Assembly (NCBI RefSeq): GCF_900116415.1
Contig: NZ_FPAP01000003.1
Span: forward strand, 310,001 to 374,000
Reading direction: 5' to 3'
Length of the DNA stretch: 64,000 nucleotides
Source of the DNA: Chryseobacterium formosense
GTDB lineage: Bacteria > Bacteroidota > Bacteroidia > Flavobacteriales > Weeksellaceae
Under the pieces are notes generated by a model. It ran no database searches and was not told the origin of the DNA. It was given only the letters and a program-made list of their open reading frames with translations. A program made the position numbers and the translations under genes. This document shows, one piece after another, positions 26,021 to 34,290 of this stretch (positions are counted from its first letter, which is position 1; every line of letters starts with the position of its first letter).

Positions 26021-26070
26021 TATCTTGGGAATGCATTTGCCATTCCGCCATCTACATTGATGATATTTCC
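26021..26070 (-). repeat. 50-nt duplication of the rhaEW 3' end
   Basis: These 50 nt match 26184-26233, the last codons and stop of rhaEW, with one difference (t for c at 26032). The two copies flank a 113-nt palindromic insert. It carries a duplicate stop but no independent gene. Confidence 0.93.
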
Positions 26071-26183
26071 TTTACATAGGGCTTCACCCTATGCTGTATT
26101 ATGTCGCCACTTCGTGGCTTGGAGAGAAACAATTGATTAAACTTACACAAATGCAGTTTAACCAATTACTTATTCTATAGTTT
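26071..26183. mobile_element. 113-nt REP-like insert between duplicated rhaEW ends
   Basis: It contains three palindromes: CATAGGGCTTCACCCTATG (26075-26093), GCCACTTCGTGGC (26106-26118), and AATTGATTAAACT pairing with AGTTTAACCAATT (26131-26167). Being bracketed by 50-nt direct repeats of host sequence suggests it arrived by an insertion or duplication event. It encodes nothing itself. Mobility by a RAYT-type transposase is an inference. Confidence 0.6.
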
Positions 26184-28285
26184 TATCTTGGGAACGCATT
26201 TGCCATTCCGCCATCTACATTGATGATATTTCCAGTACTTTTATCTAAAATTGCCACACAAGCAAAAACTCCGTTTGCGATATCTTCAGGTAGAATAATT
26301 TCGTTCAGAAGATTTCTTTTTGCGTAGAAAGCAGGCAATTCTTCAACGGTGATTCCGTTTGCTTTTGCGCGACCTTCTGCCCAAGAACCTTCCCAGATTT
26401 TACTTCCGACGATTACTCCGTCCGGATTAACCACATTGACTCTGATCTTATCTGCTGCCAATTCTGCCGCCAATAATCTTGTCATGTGTTGCTGAGCTGC
26501 TTTTGCAGTTCCGTACGCTACGTTATTAGGTCCTGCAACCAATCCGTTTTTACTTGCAATATTCACGATGTCACCACCTAAGTTCTGCTTTTTGAAAATT
26601 TCAGTTCCTGATTTAGCCATCATAAACTGACCTTTAACTAAAACATTTTCAAGCAATTCCCAGTCTTTTGTAGTAGTATCTTCCAAAGATTTAGAAATCG
26701 CCAAACCAGCTGAATGAACGATGATATCTACTCCACCGAAAGCCAAAACAGCTTCTTTGTAAGCATCTGCAATACCTTCTTCGCTTGTAACGTCACACTG
26801 AACAGCGATTGCCTGATCTTTGCTGTATTTTGAAGTAACAGATTCTGCAGCTTCTTTGTTTAAGTCTGTGAAAACCACAACTGCACCTTCAGCAACCATT
26901 TTATCCGCAATGGCCTGTCCGATTCCACCTCCGGCTCCGGTTACGATTGCAATTTTTCTGGATAATGGCTTTTCTTTCGGCATTCTCTGAAGTTTAGCTT
27001 CTTCCAACAACCAGTATTCGATGTCGAAAGCTTCCTGTCTTGGTAGTGATGTGTATTCTGAGATTGCTTCTGCACCACGCATTACGTTGATTGCATTTAC
27101 GTAAAATTCGCTTGCAACACGCGTTGTCTGCTTATCTTTTGAGAAACTGAACATTCCCACTCCCGGATAAATGATGATTACCGGATTCGGATCACGCATA
27201 GCAGGGCTGTTTGGATGTTTGCAAGTTTCGTAATATTCTTTGTACTCGTTTCTGTACTGTTCGAAAAGTGGATTTAATTTTTCTAAAATTGCTTTAGAAT
27301 CCGTTAAATCTTCATTTTTATCTAAAGTTAAAACTAAAGGCTGAATTTTCGTTCTCAAGAAGTGATCCGGACAAGAAGTTCCAAGCGGAGCCAATCTTTC
27401 CAAATCATTACTGTTGATGAACTCCAATACGACATCGCTGTCTGTGAAATGACCCACCATTCTGTTTTCAGAAGAAGCCAAACCTCTTAATAAAGGCATA
27501 ATTTGAGCTGCCTTGTTTTTACGTTCGTCAGCAGGAAGTGATTCTACTTTTTGTCCGCCAAAAACCTGACCTTTTTCTTCAATTTTTTTAGCAATATATT
27601 CAGAAGCCATTTCGATAACTTCTAAACTGTTGATATAAGATTCGTAAGAAGTGTCTCCCCAAGTGAATAAACCATGACTTCCTAAAACGATTCCTCTGAT
27701 TCCAGGATTGTCAGCCAAACATTTTTCTAACTGTAAACCTAAATCGAAACCTGGTCTTTGCCAAGGAACCCAACCCATTGTATCGCCCCAGATTTCTTTG
27801 GTAATTGCCTGGCTGTCTTTTGCTGCAGCTACTGCAATTAAAGCATCCGGATGAAGGTGATCGATATGTTTGAATGGAAGAAGTCCGTGAAGCGGCGTAT
27901 CAATAGAAGGTGCTTTGCTGTCAAGATCGAAGATACAGTGATCGAACAAGCCTACCATTCTGTCTTCGTCTGCCAAACCTTCGTAAACATTTTTAAGATT
28001 TCTTAATCTTTCTGTATATAAACCGGCAATTCCTTTTCTTGTCAAAGTTCCGATGTCACCACCTGAACCTTTTACCCACATTACTTCAACTTCTTCATTC
28101 GTTAAAGGATCTTTTTCGATGGTTTTGCAGCTTGTGTTTCCACCCCCGTAGTTTGTAATTCTTAAGTCTGCTCCTAAAATGTTTGAGCGGTATAAAAATA
28201 AAGCAACCTGGTCATCACCGAAAGATGCTGCTTTTTCATCATCCCACAAATAGTCTACGTATTTGAATGTTTTTACTTTTTCCAT
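26183..28285 (-). CDS. rhaEW: bifunctional rhamnulose-1-phosphate aldolase / lactaldehyde dehydrogenase (RhaEW)
   Basis: 700 residues from the ATG at 28285. The longer TTG start at 28339 lies upstream of the predicted promoter box at 28315-28322, so it cannot be used. The N-terminal domain (about 1-410) is a class II aldolase/adducin fold with a metal-binding HIDHLHPD and GSHGLFTWG. The C-terminal domain (about 430-700) is a short-chain dehydrogenase with VTGAGGGIGQAIA and the catalytic YGTAKAA. The fusion cleaves L-rhamnulose-1-phosphate to dihydroxyacetone phosphate and L-lactaldehyde, then oxidises the aldehyde to L-lactate. It has its own operator and promoter, followed by rhaI, rhaB and lldD. 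Its 3' end is duplicated downstream. Confidence 0.93.
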   Translation of the reverse strand: MEKVKTFKYVDYLWDDEKAASFGDDQVALFLYRSNILGADLRITNYGGGNTSCKTIEKDPLTNEEVEVMWVKGSGGDIGTLTRKGIAGLYTERLRNLKNVYEGLADEDRMVGLFDHCIFDLDSKAPSIDTPLHGLLPFKHIDHLHPDALIAVAAAKDSQAITKEIWGDTMGWVPWQRPGFDLGLQLEKCLADNPGIRGIVLGSHGLFTWGDTSYESYINSLEVIEMASEYIAKKIEEKGQVFGGQKVESLPADERKNKAAQIMPLLRGLASSENRMVGHFTDSDVVLEFINSNDLERLAPLGTSCPDHFLRTKIQPLVLTLDKNEDLTDSKAILEKLNPLFEQYRNEYKEYYETCKHPNSPAMRDPNPVIIIYPGVGMFSFSKDKQTTRVASEFYVNAINVMRGAEAISEYTSLPRQEAFDIEYWLLEEAKLQRMPKEKPLSRKIAIVTGAGGGIGQAIADKMVAEGAVVVFTDLNKEAAESVTSKYSKDQAIAVQCDVTSEEGIADAYKEAVLAFGGVDIIVHSAGLAISKSLEDTTTKDWELLENVLVKGQFMMAKSGTEIFKKQNLGGDIVNIASKNGLVAGPNNVAYGTAKAAQQHMTRLLAAELAADKIRVNVVNPDGVIVGSKIWEGSWAEGRAKANGITVEELPAFYAKRNLLNEIILPEDIANGVFACVAILDKSTGNIINVDGGMANAFPR

Positions 28286-28314
28286 TGATTTCTTTTGTTT
28301 TCTGAATTTTAACC

Positions 28315-28322
28315 CAAATTTA
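28315..28322 (-). promoter_or_regulatory. -7 element of rhaEW
   Basis: On the minus strand this reads TAAATTTG, a perfect TAnnTTTG. It predicts a transcript start near 28308 and a 5' leader of about 23 nt. It lies 20 nt downstream of the direct-repeat motif and settles the rhaEW start at 28285. Confidence 0.65.
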
Positions 28323-28341
28323 GACTGTAATATTTTCAACA

Positions 28342-28360
28342 GTATCCCGCACTATACTGC
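28342..28360 (-). promoter_or_regulatory. direct-repeat operator-like motif before rhaEW
   Basis: Minus-strand sequence GCAGTATAGTGCGGGATAC: two half-sites (GCAGTAT and GCGGGAT) ten bases apart. The edge is 56 nt before the start codon and 20 nt before a perfect -7 box, placing a bound activator next to RNA polymerase. Confidence 0.65.
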
Positions 28361-28480
28361 TGAATCTATGATTTAAAGATAAATTAACAGTGACATTTAT
28401 CATGTCTAAGATTCAGCTGCACGGTATTTCATTTAGGTAAATGGTAAATTAATATTATGATTTGGTGTTTTGTAAATTTC

Positions 28481-30559
28481 TTAATACCCAGGAAGCTGAG
28501 TTAAGTTCGGATTATCAACCATTGGATGACCTGCAGATTGCGCTGCAAACGGAAGTAATTCTGTCTTATTCGGTACAAATCCGTAGAAAAGACCATCTCC
28601 TCCACCCTGAATCCAGTTTGGATAAGTTCCTCCGTTTTCTGCTGAACCAGTTGGTTTGGTGTAGATGATGTTTCCGATTTGTAATGTGTTTACCGCACCT
28701 GTACTAAAGCCAACTGTTCTTCTTGCATTAGCATTAAAAGTACTTGTATATGCCTGGAACATATTTACAGGGTACCACTTGTCATCAGTTGTTGAAGTCT
28801 GTCCGTTCGCTAATGCTATGCTTTTTAAAGTTGTTTGATATGCAGCATAGTTAGCCGAGTTCGTTGGAATTGCCGAAACCGTTGCAATTTGTGCAGGATC
28901 TGTAATATTGATGTAGGTTACCGCTAAGAATGGATCACCGTAAACCTGTGCATTTTTATGAAATTTATACAAACGAATCGCAGGCGTATTGGCATAAGCA
29001 CCTGTTTTATCTGATAAATTTTTCATTGCCTGTCTTGTAGCATTGATTTCGCTTTCAAGTTTATTCATTCTGATTAAATCAGTACGAAGGTTAAACTCGC
29101 CCGCAAATTCCCATTTACGCTCCTGAACAAGAGCCTGCTCAAATGCAGCCTGACCACTTGGAACAGGCATTGAGCCAATTCCCGCACGATTTCTAACCTG
29201 CATCAATGCAGCAATCCCCTGTGCTGTAGGACCTCCGTTTAGATAGTTTTGGGTTTCTGCATACATTAACAATACATCTGCATATCTTATTAATGGAATA
29301 TTTAGATTTCTTGCATCTGCAGCCTGTGGTTCTACACACCACGAAATTCTGAATTTACCCGGCATAATACATGAGAATGTAGTTCCCACATCTACGAATG
29401 TATCACCAGCATTTCCGTTATTTAAGAAATAAATGCTGTATGATGTACAAGAAACGTCTCTTCTGGTATCTCCGGGAGCAAAAGATAAGTAATAGGTCGG
29501 TAAGACGAACTGAAGCGCTTTACGAGATCCATAAGTTCCCCCTCTTGTTCCGGGATGTGCATATACTCCAAATGCCGAATTGGTATTTTGTCCGTACTGA
29601 GCGATCTGCCAAATAATTTCATTATTTACTGCCGATAAATTTCTTCTGCAGAAATTAAACCATAAGTTTTCGAAACCGCTTTTTCCTCCAGAAGCCTGCA
29701 TTAAAGAATGTCCTCCTCCGTTGATGACCGCCGCAGCTGCATTGTCTGCAATCTGATATAATTGCTGAACTCTTGCATTATCCGGACGTCTTGACATTGT
29801 TCCGGGAGTTGAAGAGTTTAACGGCCAACGAAGAGAATATCCTGCAGCATATAAAGCAATTCTTGCAAGCAAAGCATTTACTCCAGGTTTTGTTAATCTT
29901 TCTGTAGTAGGAAAACCAGGCTGTCCTAAACTAGGCATTGCGTTTACCGATTCCTGAAGATCAGCAATGATACGGTCGTATATTTCATCACGTGAAGCAC
30001 GTTTCGGATATAATGTATTTGGGTCATTCGGATCTAGTTCTAAAAGCTGTGTCCAGATTGCAGGAACATCACCATAAACTCTGATCAAATTATAATAGCA
30101 ATATGCTCTGATGGCTTTTACTTCTGCCAATAAAGCATCTCGCTTTTCGCTTGCAGGCATTTGTCCTAATCTGCTGATTGCAATATTTGTTCTCTCAATG
30201 GATGCATACATTGCTGCATAAATTCCTGTAACCGTATTGGGCGTATAAGCATCATACTGATAATTACAGATATTGTATTTTGAATTGTTTGTAGAACCAT
30301 CTTCGCTGGAATGAATTACTGTATCACCAGCTCCTAACTGATAGTACATTTCTGTAGGAACCAAACTTCTGTAGCAACCCTGAACAAATATATCTGCAGT
30401 AACAAGATCTGCAAATACAGATTCGGTATCGGCCGCATCATATGCAGGCTGATCTAAAAAATCATCACTGCATGAATTTATCATTTGTGTTGCCAAGATT
30501 AAAGACGGAATAATGATCAGTCTTTTTAAAAGTCTTAATTTATTATTAGCATTTTTCAT
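28481..30559 (-). CDS. SusD/RagB-family outer-membrane lipoprotein
   Basis: 692 residues, a little long for the family. A lipoprotein signal ends in MINSC, followed by SDDFLDQPAYDAADTESVFA, the typical SusD start. TPR-like helices (AEVKAIRAYCYYNLIRVYGD) and the C-terminal RLYKFHKNAQVY and PLIRYADVLLMYAETQNYL motifs confirm the family. It lies on the outer face of the outer membrane, binds glycans and forms the lid of the SusC transporter. It starts 19 nt after the SusC stop, so the two are co-transcribed. Together with the rhamnose genes on both sides, the ligand is probably an RG-I-derived oligosaccharide. Confidence 0.94.
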   Translation of the reverse strand: MKNANNKLRLLKRLIIIPSLILATQMINSCSDDFLDQPAYDAADTESVFADLVTADIFVQGCYRSLVPTEMYYQLGAGDTVIHSSEDGSTNNSKYNICNYQYDAYTPNTVTGIYAAMYASIERTNIAISRLGQMPASEKRDALLAEVKAIRAYCYYNLIRVYGDVPAIWTQLLELDPNDPNTLYPKRASRDEIYDRIIADLQESVNAMPSLGQPGFPTTERLTKPGVNALLARIALYAAGYSLRWPLNSSTPGTMSRRPDNARVQQLYQIADNAAAAVINGGGHSLMQASGGKSGFENLWFNFCRRNLSAVNNEIIWQIAQYGQNTNSAFGVYAHPGTRGGTYGSRKALQFVLPTYYLSFAPGDTRRDVSCTSYSIYFLNNGNAGDTFVDVGTTFSCIMPGKFRISWCVEPQAADARNLNIPLIRYADVLLMYAETQNYLNGGPTAQGIAALMQVRNRAGIGSMPVPSGQAAFEQALVQERKWEFAGEFNLRTDLIRMNKLESEINATRQAMKNLSDKTGAYANTPAIRLYKFHKNAQVYGDPFLAVTYINITDPAQIATVSAIPTNSANYAAYQTTLKSIALANGQTSTTDDKWYPVNMFQAYTSTFNANARRTVGFSTGAVNTLQIGNIIYTKPTGSAENGGTYPNWIQGGGDGLFYGFVPNKTELLPFAAQSAGHPMVDNPNLTQLPGY

Positions 30560-30578
30560 GATCTAAAACATTTTTTTC

Positions 30579-33500
30579 TTAGAAGGTTAAATTTAAACCA
30601 AGAACATAACTTCTTGAACGTGGATAGGTAGAACTATCAAATCCAGGGGTAACTGCAACACCACTTGCTGCTGTAACTTCAGGATCATAACCTGAATATC
30701 CTGTAATTGTCGCCAGATTATTCACTGTAAAATAGATACGAGCATTACTTAGTTTCACATGCTCAAGAAAATCTCTCGCAAAGCTATATCCTAATGTTAC
30801 CTGTGCAATTCTCAAATAAGAACCATCTTCTACATAATATGATGAAGGATAAGTAATGTTTTGAGAGTTGATCGCACTTAAACTCCAAACACGAGATCCT
30901 TCGTCGGGATTCAATTCTCTCAATCTTGCAAGATTATTGGTAATTAAACCTGTATTAGGATCAATTAAACGGTAGTAATTATCTCCAAATTCTGAAGGCA
31001 CGTTCTGAAACATCGCATACGGACTTAAGCTGTGTTTTGTCGCATTATAAATGTCGTTTCCTACACTGAATTTCATGAATATATTAAGATCAAAACCTTT
31101 ATACGAAAAACTATTACTGATACCTCCAATAAAATCAGGAGTACCATTACCAATTTTTTGCATTTTTCTTGTAAATTGATCACCTTTTTCATTGTCTGCA
31201 GCAAATTTCATATCACCAGGTTTTGGAGTTCCAGTTGCAGGTTTTACAACACCCGGTTTTAAGCTAAGAGATCCATCGGCGTTCTGAATAAAATCATCAG
31301 TTGTATAAACTCCCTGATAAACATATCCGTACATATCTCCTAATTCTTCGCCTACTGTGGCATAATAGGTAACCATACCCGTTCTGTTTCCTCCTACACT
31401 GAATGTTCTGTTCGTTTGCCCCTGTTCCAGAGACATTACTTTAGATTTGTTGAATGAAATATTGAAATCTGTTGACCATCTGAAGTTTTCAGATTTAATG
31501 TTCACAGTGTTTAAAGTAAATTCCAGACCTCTGTTTCTTAAAGAACCAATATTCTGATACTGTCTTGAATAACCTGTTGAAACCGGAAGTAAACTTTGCA
31601 ATAACATTCCGCTTACATTATTATTATACCATTCTGAAGTTAATTTAACTCTGTTATTAAATAATGCGATATCAACTCCTAAATTCGTAGCTTTCAATTC
31701 TTCCCACCGAAGTAAAGGGTTACCTAAATTCGTACTTGTTACATATGCAGGATTTCCCGGCGTATTATTCATCGGATAATCGCTTAATGAAAGATTTGTT
31801 ACAAATAAATTGTTTCCGATATCATTATTACCCGTAATACCATATTCAAATCTTAACTTTAAGTCATTAATGAATTTTTCAATTTTAGAATCCTGCCAGA
31901 AACTTTCCTGAGAAACACGCCATGCTGCCGCAACAGATGGAAATACTCCCCATTTATTGCTTGGTCCGAATTTAGAAGAACCATCTCTACGCACTGTTGC
32001 AGTTAATAAATAACGATCATCATACGTATAGTTTACACGACCGAAATAAGACAATAAACTGTTGCTCGAACGACCTGAAGATTTCTCCTGTACAAATGCA
32101 TTAGATATATCATCAAGCCCAAAGTTTGGGAATGGGAATTTTGTTAGTCGCATACTGTTACTTTCAGATTGTGAATAAACAATTTCGTAACCCGCTAATA
32201 CATTCACCCTATGTTTTTCTGCGAAAGTTTTATTGAACGTTAAAGTATTGGTAATCTGATACCTGTAAGACTCACTATTCCCAATACTACCATTGATACC
32301 TGTATTTACAGGATCTGTAAGATACGCTCTAGAATTTTCATCTGAGAATGAAGTAGATTTGCTTTGGTTCCAGTTGTACTGACCTGCAGTTCTGAAAGTG
32401 AAATTTTTCAGGAAGTCAAACTCAATCCCTGCGTTGGCAATAAAAGTTCTGGAACGGTTGTTTGAAGTTGACGCACTGGTTTCCACAAAAGGGTTTTCTG
32501 TATCAAAACCTGAATCAAGACTTGAGAAGTCCGGGAAAGTCTGGGTATTAAACAACTGATCCTGGTTGAAAAGTGTACCGCCCGTGATCGGCTGAAGTAG
32601 GATTTTTTTCATTCCGCTATAAGCTCCACCTCCATTGGTTGAATTCGAATTAAACATTGAGTTAAAATCTACTCTTACCCCTTTGTATAATTCTGAATTG
32701 ATGTTTGCACGTAATGAATTTCTTGTTTCACTGGAATTTTGCAATAAACCCTCCTGCTTATTGTAGTTATAACTAATGAAAGCCTGAGTTTTTTCGTTTC
32801 CTGTAGAAATATTAACATTCTGATTCTGAGTTAACCCTGTTCCGCCCAACATTTTATCTTGCCAGTCTAAATCCGAAGCCGATGCATAACGATTGGAAAT
32901 TCTGTTGAAAGCACCCGAATAGAATCCCGGAGTATCTAATGGAAGACCATTGTCGAAAACACTGCTCCATCCTGTCATTTTATTCTGAAGCTGGGCAAAT
33001 TCATACTGATATTTTACATATTGCTCTGCGTTGGAAATCATATCCAGCTTTTTAGAGAGCATATCAAACATCATGAAAGAATTATAATTGATGGTTGTTC
33101 GCCCTTTTTTACCGCTTTTAGTTTTAATTACGATAATACCGTTAGATCCACGAGCTCCGTAGATTGCAATCGCAGAAGCACCTTTTAGAACGTCAATACT
33201 TTCAATATCATTTGGGTTGATTACGTTTAATGCATTATCAAGCTGGAAACCATCAACGATATATAATGGTGAAGTTCCCTGTGTGATTGATGCTCCTCCA
33301 CGAATGGTAACATTTGCACTTGCTCCCGGCGCTCCACCTGAAGTAACGATATTCAAACCTGAAGCTCTACCCTGCAAAGCCTGTAAAGCGTTCATTGCCG
33401 GTGTTGCGGCCAAGTCTTTAGCTGACACGGATGCTACAGATCCTGTTAAATCAGACTTTTTAACTTTACCATAACCTATTACAACGACCTCTTCAATATC

Positions 33501-33620
33501 TTTTGTATCTGTTTTAGCAGTATCACTTACCGCTTTTTGCCCGAACATAAAGCCGGACGCAAGCAGAAATAGCGGCGCAATGAGTGGCTTAAAATTCGTC
33601 TGTTTAATTATCAAACACAT
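30579..33620 (-). CDS. SusC/RagA-family TonB-dependent outer-membrane transporter
   Basis: 1013 residues with a signal peptide (FMFGQ), then a TonB-box-like DIEEVVVIGYGKVKKSDLTG, a plug domain (VTIRGGASITQGTSPLYIVD; SIDVLKGASAIAIYGARGSN) and a 22-strand beta-barrel ending in YVLGLNLTF. It actively imports oligosaccharides across the outer membrane with SusD. It lacks the N-terminal carboxypeptidase-regulatory-like domain that many SusC proteins carry; the first plug motif comes only about 40 residues after the start. A strong direct-repeat motif lies 48 nt before its start codon. The ligand is inferred to be rhamnogalacturonan oligosaccharides. Confidence 0.95.
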   Translation of the reverse strand: MCLIIKQTNFKPLIAPLFLLASGFMFGQKAVSDTAKTDTKDIEEVVVIGYGKVKKSDLTGSVASVSAKDLAATPAMNALQALQGRASGLNIVTSGGAPGASANVTIRGGASITQGTSPLYIVDGFQLDNALNVINPNDIESIDVLKGASAIAIYGARGSNGIIVIKTKSGKKGRTTINYNSFMMFDMLSKKLDMISNAEQYVKYQYEFAQLQNKMTGWSSVFDNGLPLDTPGFYSGAFNRISNRYASASDLDWQDKMLGGTGLTQNQNVNISTGNEKTQAFISYNYNKQEGLLQNSSETRNSLRANINSELYKGVRVDFNSMFNSNSTNGGGAYSGMKKILLQPITGGTLFNQDQLFNTQTFPDFSSLDSGFDTENPFVETSASTSNNRSRTFIANAGIEFDFLKNFTFRTAGQYNWNQSKSTSFSDENSRAYLTDPVNTGINGSIGNSESYRYQITNTLTFNKTFAEKHRVNVLAGYEIVYSQSESNSMRLTKFPFPNFGLDDISNAFVQEKSSGRSSNSLLSYFGRVNYTYDDRYLLTATVRRDGSSKFGPSNKWGVFPSVAAAWRVSQESFWQDSKIEKFINDLKLRFEYGITGNNDIGNNLFVTNLSLSDYPMNNTPGNPAYVTSTNLGNPLLRWEELKATNLGVDIALFNNRVKLTSEWYNNNVSGMLLQSLLPVSTGYSRQYQNIGSLRNRGLEFTLNTVNIKSENFRWSTDFNISFNKSKVMSLEQGQTNRTFSVGGNRTGMVTYYATVGEELGDMYGYVYQGVYTTDDFIQNADGSLSLKPGVVKPATGTPKPGDMKFAADNEKGDQFTRKMQKIGNGTPDFIGGISNSFSYKGFDLNIFMKFSVGNDIYNATKHSLSPYAMFQNVPSEFGDNYYRLIDPNTGLITNNLARLRELNPDEGSRVWSLSAINSQNITYPSSYYVEDGSYLRIAQVTLGYSFARDFLEHVKLSNARIYFTVNNLATITGYSGYDPEVTAASGVAVTPGFDSSTYPRSRSYVLGLNLTF

Positions 33621-33668
33621 ATCTATTAATTTTTTATGTTACCAAAGTACACCGTTACAAAAGTTTTG

Positions 33669-33687
33669 GCATCCTGCAATATCCTGC
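33669..33687 (-). promoter_or_regulatory. direct-repeat operator-like motif before SusC (best copy)
   Basis: Minus-strand sequence GCAGGATATTGCAGGATGC: two perfect GCAGGAT half-sites at a 10-nt period, 48 nt before the SusC start. Same-face spacing of one helical turn fits an AraC-type protein with two helix-turn-helix units. Confidence 0.75.
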
Positions 33688-33863
33688 ATAAGAAAATTCA
33701 TAATTTATCATAAATAATTATATAAAAACGCTTTAATAAATACAAATATTATCGATTTAATTATGAAAAATAAAATTAAATATCAATTTTTAAACATTTA
33801 TTAACCAGTGTGTGTTAAATTAATATAACCAAAAACGATCACCGGAATTCATTTTTAATTAAC

Positions 33864-33897
33864 ACAAAAAAAGACACCAGAAAATTTGGTGTCTTTG
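33864..33897 (-). terminator. intrinsic terminator after rhaT-rhaM
   Basis: AAAGACACCA (33870-33879) pairs perfectly with TGGTGTCTTT (33887-33896). On the minus strand a T-run follows. It separates the rhaT-rhaM unit from SusC. Confidence 0.87.
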
Positions 33898-33969
33898 AGC
33901 TTCTAACTCTTAACTATATGAATATGATAAAAAAAATAAACTATTTATCTTAAAATGTTGCAATTCTTA

Positions 33970-34287
33970 TTATTCCAGATAAAATACCTCTTCTAAACTG
34001 ATACTTCTCGGAGAATTATCTTTGTTGGTCTGCATAATGTCTTTATTATGTTCCCACCATTTTTGCATAACAGGCTGTAATGGTAAATTTTGATATTCCA
34101 TCTCTTTACTGCATTTTAAAACACCAAATAAAAGATGTGTTTCTTCGTCTAAAAAAATCGAATAATCTTCCACTCCAGATTCTTTTAAAAGAACTTTAAG
34201 CTCTGGCCAGATTTCTTTGTGACGTCTTTTATATTCTTCTTCGAAACCTTCATGAAGAAACATTTTAAATGCAATTCTTCTCATCAT
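33970..34287 (-). CDS. rhaM: L-rhamnose mutarotase
   Basis: 105 residues, the family length. YKRRHKEIWPEL contains the conserved His of RhaM proteins, and QPVMQKWWEHNKDIMQ matches the C-terminal dimer motif. It interconverts alpha- and beta-L-rhamnopyranose in the cytosol, supplying the form used by the isomerase. It begins three bases after the rhaT stop, so both are translated from one message. A terminator follows about 70 nt on. A start at the second Met is equally possible and changes one residue only. Confidence 0.93.
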   Translation of the reverse strand: MMRRIAFKMFLHEGFEEEYKRRHKEIWPELKVLLKESGVEDYSIFLDEETHLLFGVLKCSKEMEYQNLPLQPVMQKWWEHNKDIMQTNKDNSPRSISLEEVFYLE

Positions 34288-34290
34288 TAA

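Larger units (their letters stand above)
25799..26182. other. 384-nt spacer between rhaEW and rhaI, packed with repeats
   Basis: From the rhaEW end it holds a 113-nt palindromic insert, a 50-nt copy of the rhaEW 3' end, and then an inverted repeat at 25848-25979. No gene is seen. Confidence 0.7.
33621..33969. other. 349-nt spacer between rhaM and SusC
   Basis: It holds the rhaM terminator at 33864-33897 and the SusC operator at 33669-33687. About 20 nt past the operator, toward the gene, is TACTTTG (33643-33649, minus strand), a -7 variant one base short. The rest is very AT-rich. Confidence 0.6.

Noticed and set aside
26021..26070. rhaEW fragment as a separate pseudogene
   Set aside because: Only 50 nt of the 3' end are duplicated around an inserted element; there was never a second gene here.
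30579..33620. SusC as a truncated pseudogene because the N-terminal domain is missing
   Set aside because: It has a good signal peptide, plug and complete barrel, plus the best operator copy; it is an intact short form.
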